Notes: a model not told the origin generated them from the letters alone. A DNA stretch of 64,000 nucleotides from Azospirillum sp. B510 (GCF_000010725.1 NC_013857.1:124001-188000), one strand, 5' to 3'. Numbered from the stretch's first letter, positions 9,071-20,315 are shown. Numbers and translations are program-made.

Positions 9071-10168
9071 ATGAAGATCAAAGCGGCGGTCGCGCGCGCT
9101 AACGGCGCCCCCTTGTCGATCGAGACCCTCGATCTGGAGGAACCGCGCGACGACGAGATCCTGGTGCGCGTGGTCGCGACCGGGATCTGCCACACCGACC
9201 TCGTGGTGCGGGACGGCCATCTGCCGACGCCGCAACCGGTGGTACTGGGCCATGAGGGCGCCGGCATCGTCGAGCGGGTCGGCGCCCACGTCACCAAGGT
9301 CCGCCCCGGTGATCCGGTGGTGATGACCTATAATTCCTGCGGCACCTGCCCGAGCTGCCGGGAGCATCACGCCAGCAGCTGCCACGAGTTCTTTCCCCGC
9401 AATTTCTTCGGCACCCGGCCCGACGGAACCAGCGCGCTGTCCAGGGAGGGGGAGCGCGTCCACGGCAATTTCTTCGGCCAGTCCTCCTTCGCCAGCCATG
9501 CGCTGTGCCACGCGCGCAATGTGGTCAAGGTGCCGGACGACGTGCCGCTGGAACTGCTGGGGCCGTTGGCCTGCGGCGTCCAGACCGGGGCCGGCGCCAT
9601 CCTCAACGCGCTGAAGGTCGAGACCGGACGGGCGGTCGCCATCTTCGGCACCGGCTCGGTCGGGTTGTCGGCGGTGATGGCGGCGCGGCTCGCCGGGGCG
9701 GCGACCATCATCGCCGTCGACATCCGGGAGACGCGGCTGGAGGCCGCCCTCTCCTTCGGCGCCACCCACACCATCAATTCGGCCTCCGCCGACGCCACGG
9801 CGGAGATCCTGGCGCTGACCGGCGGCGTCCATTACGCGCTGGACACCACCGGCAACGCCGGCGTGATCCGCAAGGCGGTGGAGTCGCTGGCGCCGCGTGG
9901 TCTGTGCGGCCTGCTTGGCGCCTCGCCGTTCGGCAGCGAGATCACGCTGGACGAGGTCCATTTCATGAGCGGCGGCCGCCGGCTGATGGGCATCGTCGAG
10001 GGCGACACCAACCCCGACGTCTTCATCCCGATGCTGATCGGGCTGTACCGGCAGGGCCGCTTTCCCTTCGACCGCATGGTCCGCTTCTACCCCTTCGACG
10101 CGATCAACCAGGCCATCGACGACATGGAGCATGGACGGACCATCAAGCCGGTGGTCCGCCTGCCGTGA
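9071..10168 (+). CDS. xylB: Zinc-dependent aryl-alcohol dehydrogenase (XylB-like)
   Basis: A 365-residue medium-chain dehydrogenase/reductase. The catalytic zinc ligands are Cys40 (GICHTD) and His61 (LGHEGAG). The structural zinc site is the cysteine set Cys90, Cys93, Cys96 and Cys104 (CGTCPSCREHHASSC). The Rossmann nucleotide-binding motif is GTGSVGLSAV, with an acidic residue at AVDIRE that favours NAD. Length and motifs match benzyl/aryl-alcohol dehydrogenases. It follows the aldehyde dehydrogenase by 79 bases on the same strand. The reaction would be reversible oxidation of a benzyl-type alcohol to the aldehyde used by the preceding enzyme. Other cinnamyl- or terpenoid-type alcohols remain possible. 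Confidence 0.88.
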   Translation: MKIKAAVARANGAPLSIETLDLEEPRDDEILVRVVATGICHTDLVVRDGHLPTPQPVVLGHEGAGIVERVGAHVTKVRPGDPVVMTYNSCGTCPSCREHHASSCHEFFPRNFFGTRPDGTSALSREGERVHGNFFGQSSFASHALCHARNVVKVPDDVPLELLGPLACGVQTGAGAILNALKVETGRAVAIFGTGSVGLSAVMAARLAGAATIIAVDIRETRLEAALSFGATHTINSASADATAEILALTGGVHYALDTTGNAGVIRKAVESLAPRGLCGLLGASPFGSEITLDEVHFMSGGRRLMGIVEGDTNPDVFIPMLIGLYRQGRFPFDRMVRFYPFDAINQAIDDMEHGRTIKPVVRLP

Positions 10169-10248
10169 GGTGACCGCACGGCACGAGACCGCAACCGATC
10201 AGGTGACACCATCGACCATTTGGCGAAAATCCAGGGAGTGCAGAGAGA

Positions 10249-11916
10249 ATGACGCCTTCAACGAAAACAATATTGCTGGGGAGTGTCGCGCTGTCCCTTC
10301 TCGCCTCGGCTCCGGTCCGGGCGGCGAGCTGGGAGGTGGGGGACGACGGCTTCAAGATCACCTTCGACAACACCTTGAAATATTCGAACGCCTTCCGGTT
10401 GCAGGATCCGAAGGACAGCCAGCTCACCGACGTGAACCTCGACGACGGCAACCGCAATTTCAAGCGGGGGCTGATCTCCAACCGCGCCGACCTTTTGTCG
10501 GAATTCACCGCCGGAACCAAGGATTACGGCGTCCGGCTCAGCGGTGCGGCCTGGTACGACACCGTCTATAACCAGAAGACCGACAACGAGACCGGCTTCG
10601 GCAATTCGGTCAGTGTTCCGGCCGACAGCTTCACCCGCGCCACCCGCCGCATCCATGGCCGCAATACCGAATTGCAGGACGCCTTCGTCTACAACAATTT
10701 CACGGTGGATGACAAACGCGCCTCGCTGCGGCTTGGCCGCCATTCGCTGGTCTTCGGCGAAAGCCTGTTCTTCGGCCAGAACGGCGTGGCGGCGGCGCAG
10801 CAGCCCATCGACGTCGCCAAGCTGCTGAGCGTTCCCGGCACCCAGTTCAAGGAACTGCTGATGCCGGTGTGGCAGGCGTCGGGCAGCCTCCAGCTGTCGG
10901 AAAACCTGTCGGTCGGCGGCTATTACCAGTTCCAGTGGCGCCCGACCCGGCTGCCGGCGGCCGGCAGCTATTTCAGCACCTTCGATTTCGTCGGCGATGG
11001 CGCCGAACGGCTGATCGCCGGCGGCCCGCTGGTCAGGGGCGGCGGGCCCGCCGCCTTCTGGCGTGGCCAGGACATGAAGGCGCGCGACAGCGGCCAGTTC
11101 GGCGTCCAGGCCCGCTACACGCCGGAGGACAGCGATGTCGAGCTGGGCTTCTATTTCGCCAAGTATCATGACAAGACCCCGCAGATTTACCTGATCCCCA
11201 ACGCCAACCCCTCGGCCGCCGACGTCGCGGCGGGCCGGATCGGCCGGCTGCGTCTGGTCTATCCGGAGGACATCAAGACGGTGGGCGTCAGCGCCAGCAC
11301 CGTCATCGGCCGCACCAACGTGGCGGGCGAAATCTCCTACCGCTGGAACGCGCCGCTGGAAAGCGATCCGCAGATCACCACCGACGCCGCCAACAACAGC
11401 GGCAATCCGGCCTATGCGGTGGGCCGCACGCTGCATGTCCAGACCTCGGCCATCCACGCCTTCACGCCGACCCCGCTGTGGGACGGCGCCTCGCTGGTCG
11501 GCGAGATCGCCTGGAACGACCGCCTCGCCATCGACAAGAACCCGTCGGCCCTCGATCCCCGTACCACGCGCAGCGCGCTGGCGCTGCGCAGCATCTTCAC
11601 CGTGACCTATTTCCAGGTCGCCAACGGGCTGGACGTCAACATCCCGCTCGGCATCGGCTGGTCGCCCTATGGCCGCTCCTCGGCGGTGCCCGGCTTCGCC
11701 GGCCGGGTGTCGCGCGGCGGCGACATCAGCATCGGCGCCGACTTCACCTATCAGACCGCCTGGCAGTTCGGCGCCAGCCTGACCCATTACTTCGGCGGCG
11801 GCGGCGTCGGCCTGACCCCGGCGGTCGCCGGGCGCACGCCGTTGCAGGAACTGACCTTCGCCCAGACCTCCAAGGATCGCGATTTCGTCGGCTTCTACGC
11901 CAAGCGGTCCTTCTGA
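10249..11916 (+). CDS. DUF1302 family outer-membrane beta-barrel protein
   Basis: A 555-residue exported protein. A signal peptide is visible (MTPSTKTILLGSVALSLLAS, cleavage near APVRAAS). The remainder is rich in alternating aromatic/polar strands such as SLRLGRHSLVFGESLFFGQNG and ends in the aromatic terminus GFYAKRSF, as in outer-membrane barrels. The DUF1302 family usually occurs immediately before a DUF1329 gene, as here, in clusters for hydrophobic substrates. The role is not established biochemically; a pore or surface protein for substrate uptake is inferred. It is 80 bases after the aryl-alcohol dehydrogenase and likely in the same transcript. Confidence 0.87.
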   Translation: MTPSTKTILLGSVALSLLASAPVRAASWEVGDDGFKITFDNTLKYSNAFRLQDPKDSQLTDVNLDDGNRNFKRGLISNRADLLSEFTAGTKDYGVRLSGAAWYDTVYNQKTDNETGFGNSVSVPADSFTRATRRIHGRNTELQDAFVYNNFTVDDKRASLRLGRHSLVFGESLFFGQNGVAAAQQPIDVAKLLSVPGTQFKELLMPVWQASGSLQLSENLSVGGYYQFQWRPTRLPAAGSYFSTFDFVGDGAERLIAGGPLVRGGGPAAFWRGQDMKARDSGQFGVQARYTPEDSDVELGFYFAKYHDKTPQIYLIPNANPSAADVAAGRIGRLRLVYPEDIKTVGVSASTVIGRTNVAGEISYRWNAPLESDPQITTDAANNSGNPAYAVGRTLHVQTSAIHAFTPTPLWDGASLVGEIAWNDRLAIDKNPSALDPRTTRSALALRSIFTVTYFQVANGLDVNIPLGIGWSPYGRSSAVPGFAGRVSRGGDISIGADFTYQTAWQFGASLTHYFGGGGVGLTPAVAGRTPLQELTFAQTSKDRDFVGFYAKRSF

Positions 11917-11960
11917 ACCCCGCGCATCGGGAACGATCAGCGCACGAGGAGTCTTCGAGA

Positions 11961-13331
11961 ATGAAACGCATGACCATTGTTCCGGTGGCCGCCTTGATGG
12001 CCGGCTCGCTGCTGGCCGCCGGCATGGGAACCGCCGTGGCCGCGTCGTCGGCCCAGGACGCCGCCAAGCTCGGCGCCAGCCTGACCCCGATGGGCGCCGA
12101 GATGGCCGGAAATAAGGATGGCAGCATTCCGGCCTGGACCGGCGGCATGACCAAGCCGCTGCCCGGCTACACCCCCGGCGGCGAACGCGCCGACCCCTTC
12201 GCCTCGGAAAAGCCGCTCTACGCCATCACCGGACAGTCCGCCGGCAAATATGCCGACAAGCTGGCCGATGGCGTCCAGGCGCTGCTGGCGAAATATCCCG
12301 ACATGCGGCTCGACGTCTATCCCAGCCATCGGACGGCGGCGGCGCCGCAGTGGGTCTATGACAACACCCGCAAGAACGCCACCCGCGCCAAGCTGGCCGA
12401 CAACGGTTATGCCGTCGAGGGAGCCTATGGCGGGATCCCCTTTCCCATTCCCGCCGACGGCTATGAGGCGATCTGGAACCATCGGCTGGCCTGGAACGGC
12501 GAGAGCGTCGAATTCTCGCTCGGCACCTGGATCGTCACGCCCGACGGGGCGCGGGTCCAGCCGTCCGCCGGGCAGGAGTACATCCAGTATCCCTACTACT
12601 ACAAGGACGGCAGCCTGGAGAAATACGAGGGCGTCAACCAGCTCGGCCGCTTCATCAACGAGCGTCCGGCCTCGCGCCGGGGCGAGGCCATCCTGGTCCA
12701 TGAGCCGTCGGCCGCCGGCAAGGCGCGCGCCATCTGGCAGTATCTGGTCGGCCAGCGCCGTGTCCGCCGTGCTCCCTCCGTCGCCTACGACACCCCCGAT
12801 TTCGTGACCTCCGGCGTCGGCTTCTTCGACGAGGCCTTCATGATGTTCGGGCCGGTGGACGGCTACGCCTTCACCCTGGCCGGCAAGAAGGAGATGTACA
12901 TCCCCTATAACAACAACCGCGCCGCCTCCGCCCCGATCGAGACGCTGATGGGGCCGAAATTCCTCAACCCCGATCTGGTCCGCTGGGAGCTGCACCGGGT
13001 GTGGGTGGTGGACGCCGTGCTGAAGGACGGCCGGCGCCATGTGGTGCCGAAGCGCCGCTATTACCTGGACGAGGACAGCTGGCAGATCGTCATGTTCGAC
13101 GGCTGGGACGCCCAGGGCAAGCTGTGGCGCAACAACTACTCGCTGACCCTGCTGGCGCCGGACGTTCCGGCGGTGGTGACCAACGTCTTCTGGGGCGGCT
13201 ACGACCTGCGCACCGGCTCCTACTACCTGAACGCCGCCTCCAACGGCCTCAGCAAGCAATACACCGCGGTGCCCCGGCGCCCGGAAACCGACTGGAGCCC
13301 CGACGCGCTGGCCAACAGCAGCGTCCAATAA
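11961..13331 (+). CDS. DUF1329 family exported protein
   Basis: A 456-residue protein with a signal peptide (MKRMTIVPVAALMAGSLLAA, cleavage after AVA) and a DUF1329 body. Family marks include LGASLTPMGAEMAGNKDGSI near the mature N-terminus, IPAWTGGM, GGIPFPIP and IPYNNNR. The LolB/LppX-like fold predicted for this family suggests binding of a lipid-like molecule in the periplasm or at the outer membrane. It starts 44 bases after the DUF1302 gene. The constant pairing of the two families argues for one envelope complex, with RND and BNR partners encoded next. Direct functional evidence is lacking. Confidence 0.87.
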   Translation: MKRMTIVPVAALMAGSLLAAGMGTAVAASSAQDAAKLGASLTPMGAEMAGNKDGSIPAWTGGMTKPLPGYTPGGERADPFASEKPLYAITGQSAGKYADKLADGVQALLAKYPDMRLDVYPSHRTAAAPQWVYDNTRKNATRAKLADNGYAVEGAYGGIPFPIPADGYEAIWNHRLAWNGESVEFSLGTWIVTPDGARVQPSAGQEYIQYPYYYKDGSLEKYEGVNQLGRFINERPASRRGEAILVHEPSAAGKARAIWQYLVGQRRVRRAPSVAYDTPDFVTSGVGFFDEAFMMFGPVDGYAFTLAGKKEMYIPYNNNRAASAPIETLMGPKFLNPDLVRWELHRVWVVDAVLKDGRRHVVPKRRYYLDEDSWQIVMFDGWDAQGKLWRNNYSLTLLAPDVPAVVTNVFWGGYDLRTGSYYLNAASNGLSKQYTAVPRRPETDWSPDALANSSVQ

Positions 13332-13413
13332 GGCGGGCCGCCGGGCCATCCGATCCGATCCGGCCCGGCGACCTCTTTCGATCCCCAACGGTCATTTTTC
13401 AACGGAGGGCTCC

Positions 13414-14562
13414 ATGAACGCCCCGCATCGATGGATCCTTCTGGCCGCCGCCCTGGCGCTGTCCGCATCCGCCGGCGCGGCCACCTCGGCCGTCACACCC
13501 GGCGCCGCCACCGGCGCCGCTCCGGCGCGGGTCGATTTTCCGGTGCTGTCCCGTCCCTCGACCCCCTCCGCGCGCGCGCCGGAGGCGGCGATGCTCGCCA
13601 TCGCCACGGTCGGCAACCGTCTGGTCGCGGTTGGGGAGCGCGGCATCGCGCTGCTGTCCGACGATGGCGGCGCGTCCTGGCGGCAGGCCAAGGTTCCGGT
13701 CAGCGTCAGCCTCACCGCGCTGCAATTCGTGGACGGGCGCACCGGCTGGGCGGTCGGTCATCTCGGCGTGGTGCTGCGCACCGACGATGGCGGCGAAAGC
13801 TGGCGCCTGCAACTCGACGGCATCACGGCGGCGGAACGGGCGGCGGCCGACCCGGCCGGTGCCGCCAACGCCAGGTCCGGGGCGTCGCTGCTGAAGGACG
13901 GGCCGGACAAGCCCTTTCTCGACCTCCATTTCTGGAACGATCGGGATGGGATGGTCGTGGGCGCCTATGGCCTCGCCTTCCGCACCGAGGATGGCGGTGC
14001 GAGCTGGACCTCGGTCATGGCGGCGCTCCCCAACCCCGACGGCCTGCATCTCTATGGCTTGCGGGCGGGGAGGGGAGCCAACGCCGACGATCTCTACATC
14101 GTCGGCGAGCAGGGGCTGATGCTGCGTTCCACCGACCGGGGCCGGAGCTTCACGCCGCTGGACTCGCCCTATCAGGGAAGCTGGTTCGGCCTGACCGTGT
14201 TCGACGACGGCGCGCTTCTCGCCTATGGGCTGAAGGGCAACGCCTACCGCTCCGCCGACCGCGGCGACCATTGGGACAAGGTGGAGATGCCCAGCGAAAC
14301 CGGCATCAGCGCGATCACCCAGAGTGGCGGGCAGGCGCTGGCGGTCGATCAGGCGGGAGCGGTTCTGGAAAGCCGCGATGGCGGGCGCCGCTTCGCGTTG
14401 GTGCGGCGCACCGGGTTGCCGCTGACGGGGGCCGCCTTCGCCAATTCCGCTTCCGCCGGCTCCGCTTCCGCCGGCTCCGCTTCCGCCGGCTCCGCTTCCG
14501 ACGGATCGCGCACCGTCCTGTCCAGCCTGCGCGGAATGGCCCCGCTGGCCCCCGCCCCTTAA
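13414..14562 (+). CDS. YCF48/BNR-repeat exported protein
   Basis: A 382-residue exported protein with an Ala-rich signal peptide and at least six BNR/Asp-box-like repeats. These are SDDGGASWRQ, TDDGGESWRL, TEDGGASWTS, STDRGRSFTP, SADRGDHWDK and SRDGGRRFAL. They imply a six- or seven-bladed beta-propeller related to the photosystem II assembly factor Ycf48. No photosynthesis gene is present, so the likely role is assembly or stabilisation of the neighbouring envelope complex (inference). The C-terminal tail has a low-complexity Ser-Ala-Gly stretch encoded by a 15-bp tandem repeat. The ATG follows CGGAGGG at good spacing, and the RND gene begins 19 bases after the stop. Confidence 0.85.
   Translation: MNAPHRWILLAAALALSASAGAATSAVTPGAATGAAPARVDFPVLSRPSTPSARAPEAAMLAIATVGNRLVAVGERGIALLSDDGGASWRQAKVPVSVSLTALQFVDGRTGWAVGHLGVVLRTDDGGESWRLQLDGITAAERAAADPAGAANARSGASLLKDGPDKPFLDLHFWNDRDGMVVGAYGLAFRTEDGGASWTSVMAALPNPDGLHLYGLRAGRGANADDLYIVGEQGLMLRSTDRGRSFTPLDSPYQGSWFGLTVFDDGALLAYGLKGNAYRSADRGDHWDKVEMPSETGISAITQSGGQALAVDQAGAVLESRDGGRRFALVRRTGLPLTGAAFANSASAGSASAGSASAGSASDGSRTVLSSLRGMAPLAPAP
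14446..14505 (+). repeat. 15-bp tandem repeat in the YCF48-like gene
   Basis: Three exact copies of TCCGCTTCCGCCGGC (14446-14490) and a fourth degenerate copy encode repeated Ser-Ala-Ser-Ala-Gly near the protein's C-terminus. Copies stay in frame, so slippage would change tail length by five residues without breaking the gene. Confidence 0.9.
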
Positions 14563-14581
14563 GACATAAAGGCTTACCGAC

Positions 14582-17026
14582 ATGATCAGCGAGGACGCCC
14601 TCGGCCAGCCCCCGGTCATCGCCCGGCTGGAGGATTTCGACCGCCAGTCGGGCAGCCGGCTGGAGCGGCTGCTGTTCAACAACCGCGTCGCCGTCGTGGC
14701 GCTGTGCCTGATCGCCAGCCTGTTTCTCGGCTGGCAGGCGACGCATCTGCGGCTGAACGCCAGTTTCGAGAAGATGATCCCGACCGGCCATCCCTACATC
14801 GCCAATTATCTGGCGCACAAGTCGGAGCTGGGCGGGCTCGGCAATTCGGTGCGGATCGCCGTCGAGGCGGCGGACGGCACCATTTCCGGCACCATCTTCG
14901 ACAAGCGCTACATGGAGACCCTGCGCGCCATCAACGACGCGGTCTTCCTGCTGCCCGGCGTCGACCGCCCCTTCCTGAAATCGCTGTGGACCCCGGCCAC
15001 CCGCTGGACCGCGGTGACCGAACAGGGCATCGACGGCGGCACGGTGATCCCCGACGGGTTCGACGGCTCCGCCGCCAGCCTGGAGGCGTTGCGCGCCAAT
15101 GTCGAGCGCTCGGGCGAGATCGGCCAGCTGGTGGCCGCCAACTTCCGCTCAAGCGTGATCTTCGTGCCGCTGCTGGATGTCGAGCCGGAAACCGGCAAGC
15201 CCTTCGACTACCGCAAATTCTCCCAGAGCCTCGATGCGCTGAAGGCCAAATACGAGCCGATGGGCGTGAAGCTCCATGTGACCGGCTTCGCCCGCATCGT
15301 CGGCGACCTGATCGCCGGGCTGGAGCAGGTCCTGCTGTTCTTCGTCGCCGCCGTCGCCATCGCCTTCCTGGTGGTGCTGGCCTATACCCGCTGCGTGCGC
15401 AGCACGCTGCTGGTGATGTGCTGCTCGCTGGTGGCGGTGATGTGGCAACTCGGCCTGCTGTCGCTGCTGGGCTATGAACTCGATCCCTATTCGGTGCTGG
15501 TGCCTTTCCTGGTCTTCGCCATCGGCATGAGCCATGGCGCCCAGAAGATGAACGGCATCATGCAGGACATCGGGCGCGGCACCCACAGGGTGGTGGCGGC
15601 GCGCTACACCTTCCGCCGGCTGTTCGTCGCCGGGTTGACGGCGCTCTTGTGCGACGCCGTCGGCTTCGCCGTCCTGATCATCATCGACATCAAGGTGATC
15701 CAGGATTTGGCGGTGATCGCCAGCATCGGCGTCGGCGTGCTGATCTTCACCAACCTGATCCTGCTGCCGATCCTGCTCTCCTATCTCGGGGTCAGCGCCA
15801 GTGCCGCCAGCCGCAGCCTGCGCGAGGAGGCCGATATGCGCGGGGATGGGCGGGAGGCCGGGAACAAGCATTGGGCGTGGCGCTTCCTCGACCTGTTCAC
15901 CCAGCGCCGCTACGCCGCCATGGCCATCGCGGTGGCGGCCCTGCTGGCGGCCGGCGGCTACCGCGTCAGCCTGGACCTGAAAGTCGGCGATCTCGATCCC
16001 GGCGCCCCGGAATTGCAGCCGGACTCCGCCTACAACCGCGACAGCGCCTTCATGGTCGGCAATTACGCCGCCAGCTCCGACATCCTGGTTGTGATGGTGA
16101 AGACGCCGAACGACCAGTGCACCGCCTACCGCAGCTTGTCGCGGGTCGACGAGCTGGCATGGCGGCTGCGCCAGCTTCCCGGTGTCGAGGCCACCAGCTC
16201 GATGGCGACGCTCGCCAAGCTGGCGGGGGTCGGCTTCAACGAGGGCAATTTCAAATGGTTCGAGCTGATCCCCAATGAGGGCGCGCTCGGCGTGGCCCAG
16301 ACCATCGCGCCGCGCGAATCCTTCAACAAGATGTGCTCATTGCTGACGCTGTACGTCTATCTCCAGGACCACAAGGCCGACACGCTGGCCCGCGTCGTCG
16401 CGGCGGTGGAGGAGTATGGCGCCGGCAACGGCGATCCGAACGTCCGTTTCCTGCTGGCGGCGGGCAATTCCGGCATCGAGGCCGCGACCAACATCGTCGT
16501 CGGCAAGGCGATGCACGAGATGCTGATCTGGGTCTATGGCGCGGTGATCCTCCTGTGCTTCGTCACCTTCCGGTCCTGGCGGGCGGTGGCGACGGCGGTG
16601 ATCCCGCTGGTGCTCACCTCCATCCTGTGCGAGGCGCTGATGGTGGTTCTGGGCATGGGGGTCAAGGTGGCGACTCTGCCGGTCATCGCACTCGGCGTCG
16701 GCATCGGCGTCGATTACGCCCTCTACGTCCTCAGCATCGTGCTGTCCCATCTGCGGGCGGGGGAGAGCCTGTCGGTCGCCTATTACCGCTCGCTGCTGTT
16801 CACCGGCCGGGTGGTGATGCTGACCGGCCTGACGCTGGCGGTGGCGGTGGCCACCTGGTACTGGTCGCCGATCAAGTTCCAGGCCGACATGGGCATCCTG
16901 CTGGCCTTCATGTTCCTGTGGAACATGCTGGGCGCGCTGATCCTGCTGCCGGCGCTCGCCTGCTTCCTGCTGCCGCGCGCCACGCCGGCGGTCGATGCCG
17001 CCCGCACTGCCAAGGTCATGGTCTGA
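14582..17026 (+). CDS. RND superfamily transporter (MMPL type)
   Basis: An 814-residue inner-membrane protein with the duplicated RND plan. One transmembrane helix near residue 40 is followed by a large periplasmic loop, then a cluster of about five helices (from about residue 240), a second periplasmic loop and a final helix cluster (from about residue 640). The second cluster contains GVGIGVDYALYVLSIVL, a hallmark of MMPL/hydrophobe exporters. It is a single-gene RND without a membrane-fusion partner, as usual for the group found beside DUF1302/DUF1329/YCF48 genes. It may move the aromatic substrate or a lipid between membranes; direction cannot be read. It is the last gene of the operon, ending 6 bases before the convergent regulator gene. 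Confidence 0.88.
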   Translation: MISEDALGQPPVIARLEDFDRQSGSRLERLLFNNRVAVVALCLIASLFLGWQATHLRLNASFEKMIPTGHPYIANYLAHKSELGGLGNSVRIAVEAADGTISGTIFDKRYMETLRAINDAVFLLPGVDRPFLKSLWTPATRWTAVTEQGIDGGTVIPDGFDGSAASLEALRANVERSGEIGQLVAANFRSSVIFVPLLDVEPETGKPFDYRKFSQSLDALKAKYEPMGVKLHVTGFARIVGDLIAGLEQVLLFFVAAVAIAFLVVLAYTRCVRSTLLVMCCSLVAVMWQLGLLSLLGYELDPYSVLVPFLVFAIGMSHGAQKMNGIMQDIGRGTHRVVAARYTFRRLFVAGLTALLCDAVGFAVLIIIDIKVIQDLAVIASIGVGVLIFTNLILLPILLSYLGVSASAASRSLREEADMRGDGREAGNKHWAWRFLDLFTQRRYAAMAIAVAALLAAGGYRVSLDLKVGDLDPGAPELQPDSAYNRDSAFMVGNYAASSDILVVMVKTPNDQCTAYRSLSRVDELAWRLRQLPGVEATSSMATLAKLAGVGFNEGNFKWFELIPNEGALGVAQTIAPRESFNKMCSLLTLYVYLQDHKADTLARVVAAVEEYGAGNGDPNVRFLLAAGNSGIEAATNIVVGKAMHEMLIWVYGAVILLCFVTFRSWRAVATAVIPLVLTSILCEALMVVLGMGVKVATLPVIALGVGIGVDYALYVLSIVLSHLRAGESLSVAYYRSLLFTGRVVMLTGLTLAVAVATWYWSPIKFQADMGILLAFMFLWNMLGALILLPALACFLLPRATPAVDAARTAKVMV

Positions 17027-17032
17027 CGGGCG

Positions 17033-18880
<1,848 letters not shown>

Positions 18881-18949
18881 GGACTCCAAACGCTCCTCCC
18901 GCAAACTGTTCTTGTTCATAACTTTTATCAAATCATGAAAGAAAACGCC

Positions 18950-19025
18950 AATTTGCGCAATTCATGAATCGGCCGGATCGAGGCCTGAGAAATTTTTCGC
19001 TGATCATATTGATATCAATGAATTT
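18950..19025. promoter_or_regulatory. Candidate activator and IHF sites between regulator and esterase genes
   Basis: This AT-rich stretch holds three palindromes: TTGCGCAA (about 18953-18960), ATTCATGAAT (18960-18969) and ATTGATATCAAT (19008-19019). TATCAATGAATTT (19013-19025) fits the IHF consensus WATCAANNNNTTR except at the last base. Activator sites about 110-120 bases upstream of the predicted start, with an IHF bend between them and the promoter, is normal geometry for sigma-54 promoters. Which palindrome the XylR-like protein binds is not known. Confidence 0.45.
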
Positions 19026-19051
19026 TCCCGGCGCCTCTCCGAAGCGTTGCG

Positions 19052-19068
19052 TGGCATGCTGATTGCTT
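19052..19068 (+). promoter_or_regulatory. Sigma-54 (-24/-12) promoter of the esterase gene
   Basis: TGGCATGCTGATTGCTT matches the sigma-54 consensus closely, with GG at 19053-19054 and GC at 19065-19066 separated by ten bases. Transcription would start near 19077, giving about a 50-base leader to the ATG at 19128. The XylR-like activator gene is divergent and immediately adjacent. Confidence 0.82.
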
Positions 19069-19127
19069 TGCGACTCTTATGTCCAGTTGACTGAAATTTT
19101 CCGATTCACCAGTTGGGGGTTCCGGCA

Positions 19128-20288
19128 ATGATTGTGCGCGATGGCATCGATACCGTTTCCAGCCTGTCCGACCGCGTTGGCATGGTTGTGGATCGGCATG
19201 TGGGTTCGGGCCGGATCGTCGGTGCCGTCGTCGCCGTCGCGCGGGACGGCGAAACCGTGGCGGAGATCGCTGCCGGCTGGGCCAGCCGCGAAGACGGCAA
19301 ACCGGCGGGCGCCGGCACGATTTTCCGTCTGGCCTCCCTGACCAAGCCCATCGTCTCCTGTGCCGCCCTCGCCCTGGTCGAACGGGGCATCCTGTCGCTC
19401 GATGGCGCGGTTCAAGAGTGGCTGCCGGAGTTTCGCCCCCGTCTGCCCGACGGCACCGTCCCGGTCATCACCATCGCCCAGCTTCTCAGCCACAGCGCCG
19501 GGCTGGGTTATGGCTTCCTGGAGCCGCCGGACGGTCCCTATCACCGCCTCGGCGTGTCGGACGGGCTCGATGCGCTGGGCGTCCCGATGGAGGAGAATCT
19601 GCGCCGCATCGCGGCGGCGCCCCTGCTGTTTCCACCCGGCCGCGGCTGGTGCTATTCCGTCGCGACCGATATCCTGGGCGCCGTCGTGGAGCGCGCCTTC
19701 GGCGGGACGCTGGCCGAGGCCGTCTCCGCGCTGGTGACCGGCCCGCTCGGTCTGGCCGACACCGGCTTCGCACCGGCCGCCCGCGACCGTCTGAGCGCCC
19801 CCTACATCGACCGCGAGCCGCTTCCGGCGGCGATGGCCGACAACGACACCCTGGCATTCGGTCCGGGGCTGTTGACCTACATGCCGTCCCGTCTGTTCGA
19901 TGCCGCGTCCTTCCTGTCCGGCGGCAGCGGCATGGTCGGCACGGCGCCGGATTATCTGAAGCTGCTGGAGGCGTTGCGCACCGGCGGCGGCGGCATCCTG
20001 CGGCCCGAGACCGTCGCCGCGCTCACCACCCACGCGGTCGGCGGGGCGGAGGTCTTCATTCCCGGACCGGGATGGGGATTCGGCCTGGGCGTCGGCATCG
20101 TCCGGGATCCGGCCGCCGCCGGCGTCCCGCTGTCGCCGGGAAGCTGGGGCTGGTTCGGCGTATTCGGGCTGCATTTCTGGGTCGATCCCGCCCGACGCCT
20201 CAGCATGGTGGCGATGACGAACACGGCGGTCTCCGGCATGGCCGGCCCCTTCGCCGACGAGTTGCGCGACGCCATCGTCGGTGTGTAG
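19128..20288 (+). CDS. Serine hydrolase, class C beta-lactamase fold (family VIII esterase-like)
   Basis: A 386-residue beta-lactamase-domain protein without an obvious signal peptide, so probably cytoplasmic. The catalytic SxxK is Ser70-Leu-Thr-Lys73 (RLASLTKPIVS). A tyrosine motif resembling YxN occurs at Tyr176 (GWCYSVATDILG) but lacks the Asn, as in many family VIII esterases. The late GSWGWFGVFG segment occupies the place of the KTG/HTG box. These features suggest an ester hydrolase rather than an antibiotic-resistance enzyme. The ATG at 19128 is chosen because a GGGGG run precedes it by eight bases. Its own sigma-54 promoter and the adjacent XylR-like activator tie it to the aromatic alcohol/aldehyde pathway. 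Release of an aromatic alcohol from an ester is a reasonable but untested role. Confidence 0.85.
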   Translation: MIVRDGIDTVSSLSDRVGMVVDRHVGSGRIVGAVVAVARDGETVAEIAAGWASREDGKPAGAGTIFRLASLTKPIVSCAALALVERGILSLDGAVQEWLPEFRPRLPDGTVPVITIAQLLSHSAGLGYGFLEPPDGPYHRLGVSDGLDALGVPMEENLRRIAAAPLLFPPGRGWCYSVATDILGAVVERAFGGTLAEAVSALVTGPLGLADTGFAPAARDRLSAPYIDREPLPAAMADNDTLAFGPGLLTYMPSRLFDAASFLSGGSGMVGTAPDYLKLLEALRTGGGGILRPETVAALTTHAVGGAEVFIPGPGWGFGLGVGIVRDPAAAGVPLSPGSWGWFGVFGLHFWVDPARRLSMVAMTNTAVSGMAGPFADELRDAIVGV

Positions 20289-20315
20289 GCGGGAGCGACG
20301 CCCGGCCGCTGCGGT

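Noticed and set aside
10258..11787. A 509-codon minus-strand frame across the DUF1302 gene
   Set aside because: The plus strand has a signal peptide and beta-barrel protein; the opposite frame is compositional only.
19128..20288. Beta-lactamase (antibiotic resistance) annotation of the serine hydrolase
   Set aside because: No signal peptide is visible, the YxN motif lacks Asn, and the gene sits under a sigma-54 promoter beside aromatic catabolism genes; an esterase is more likely.
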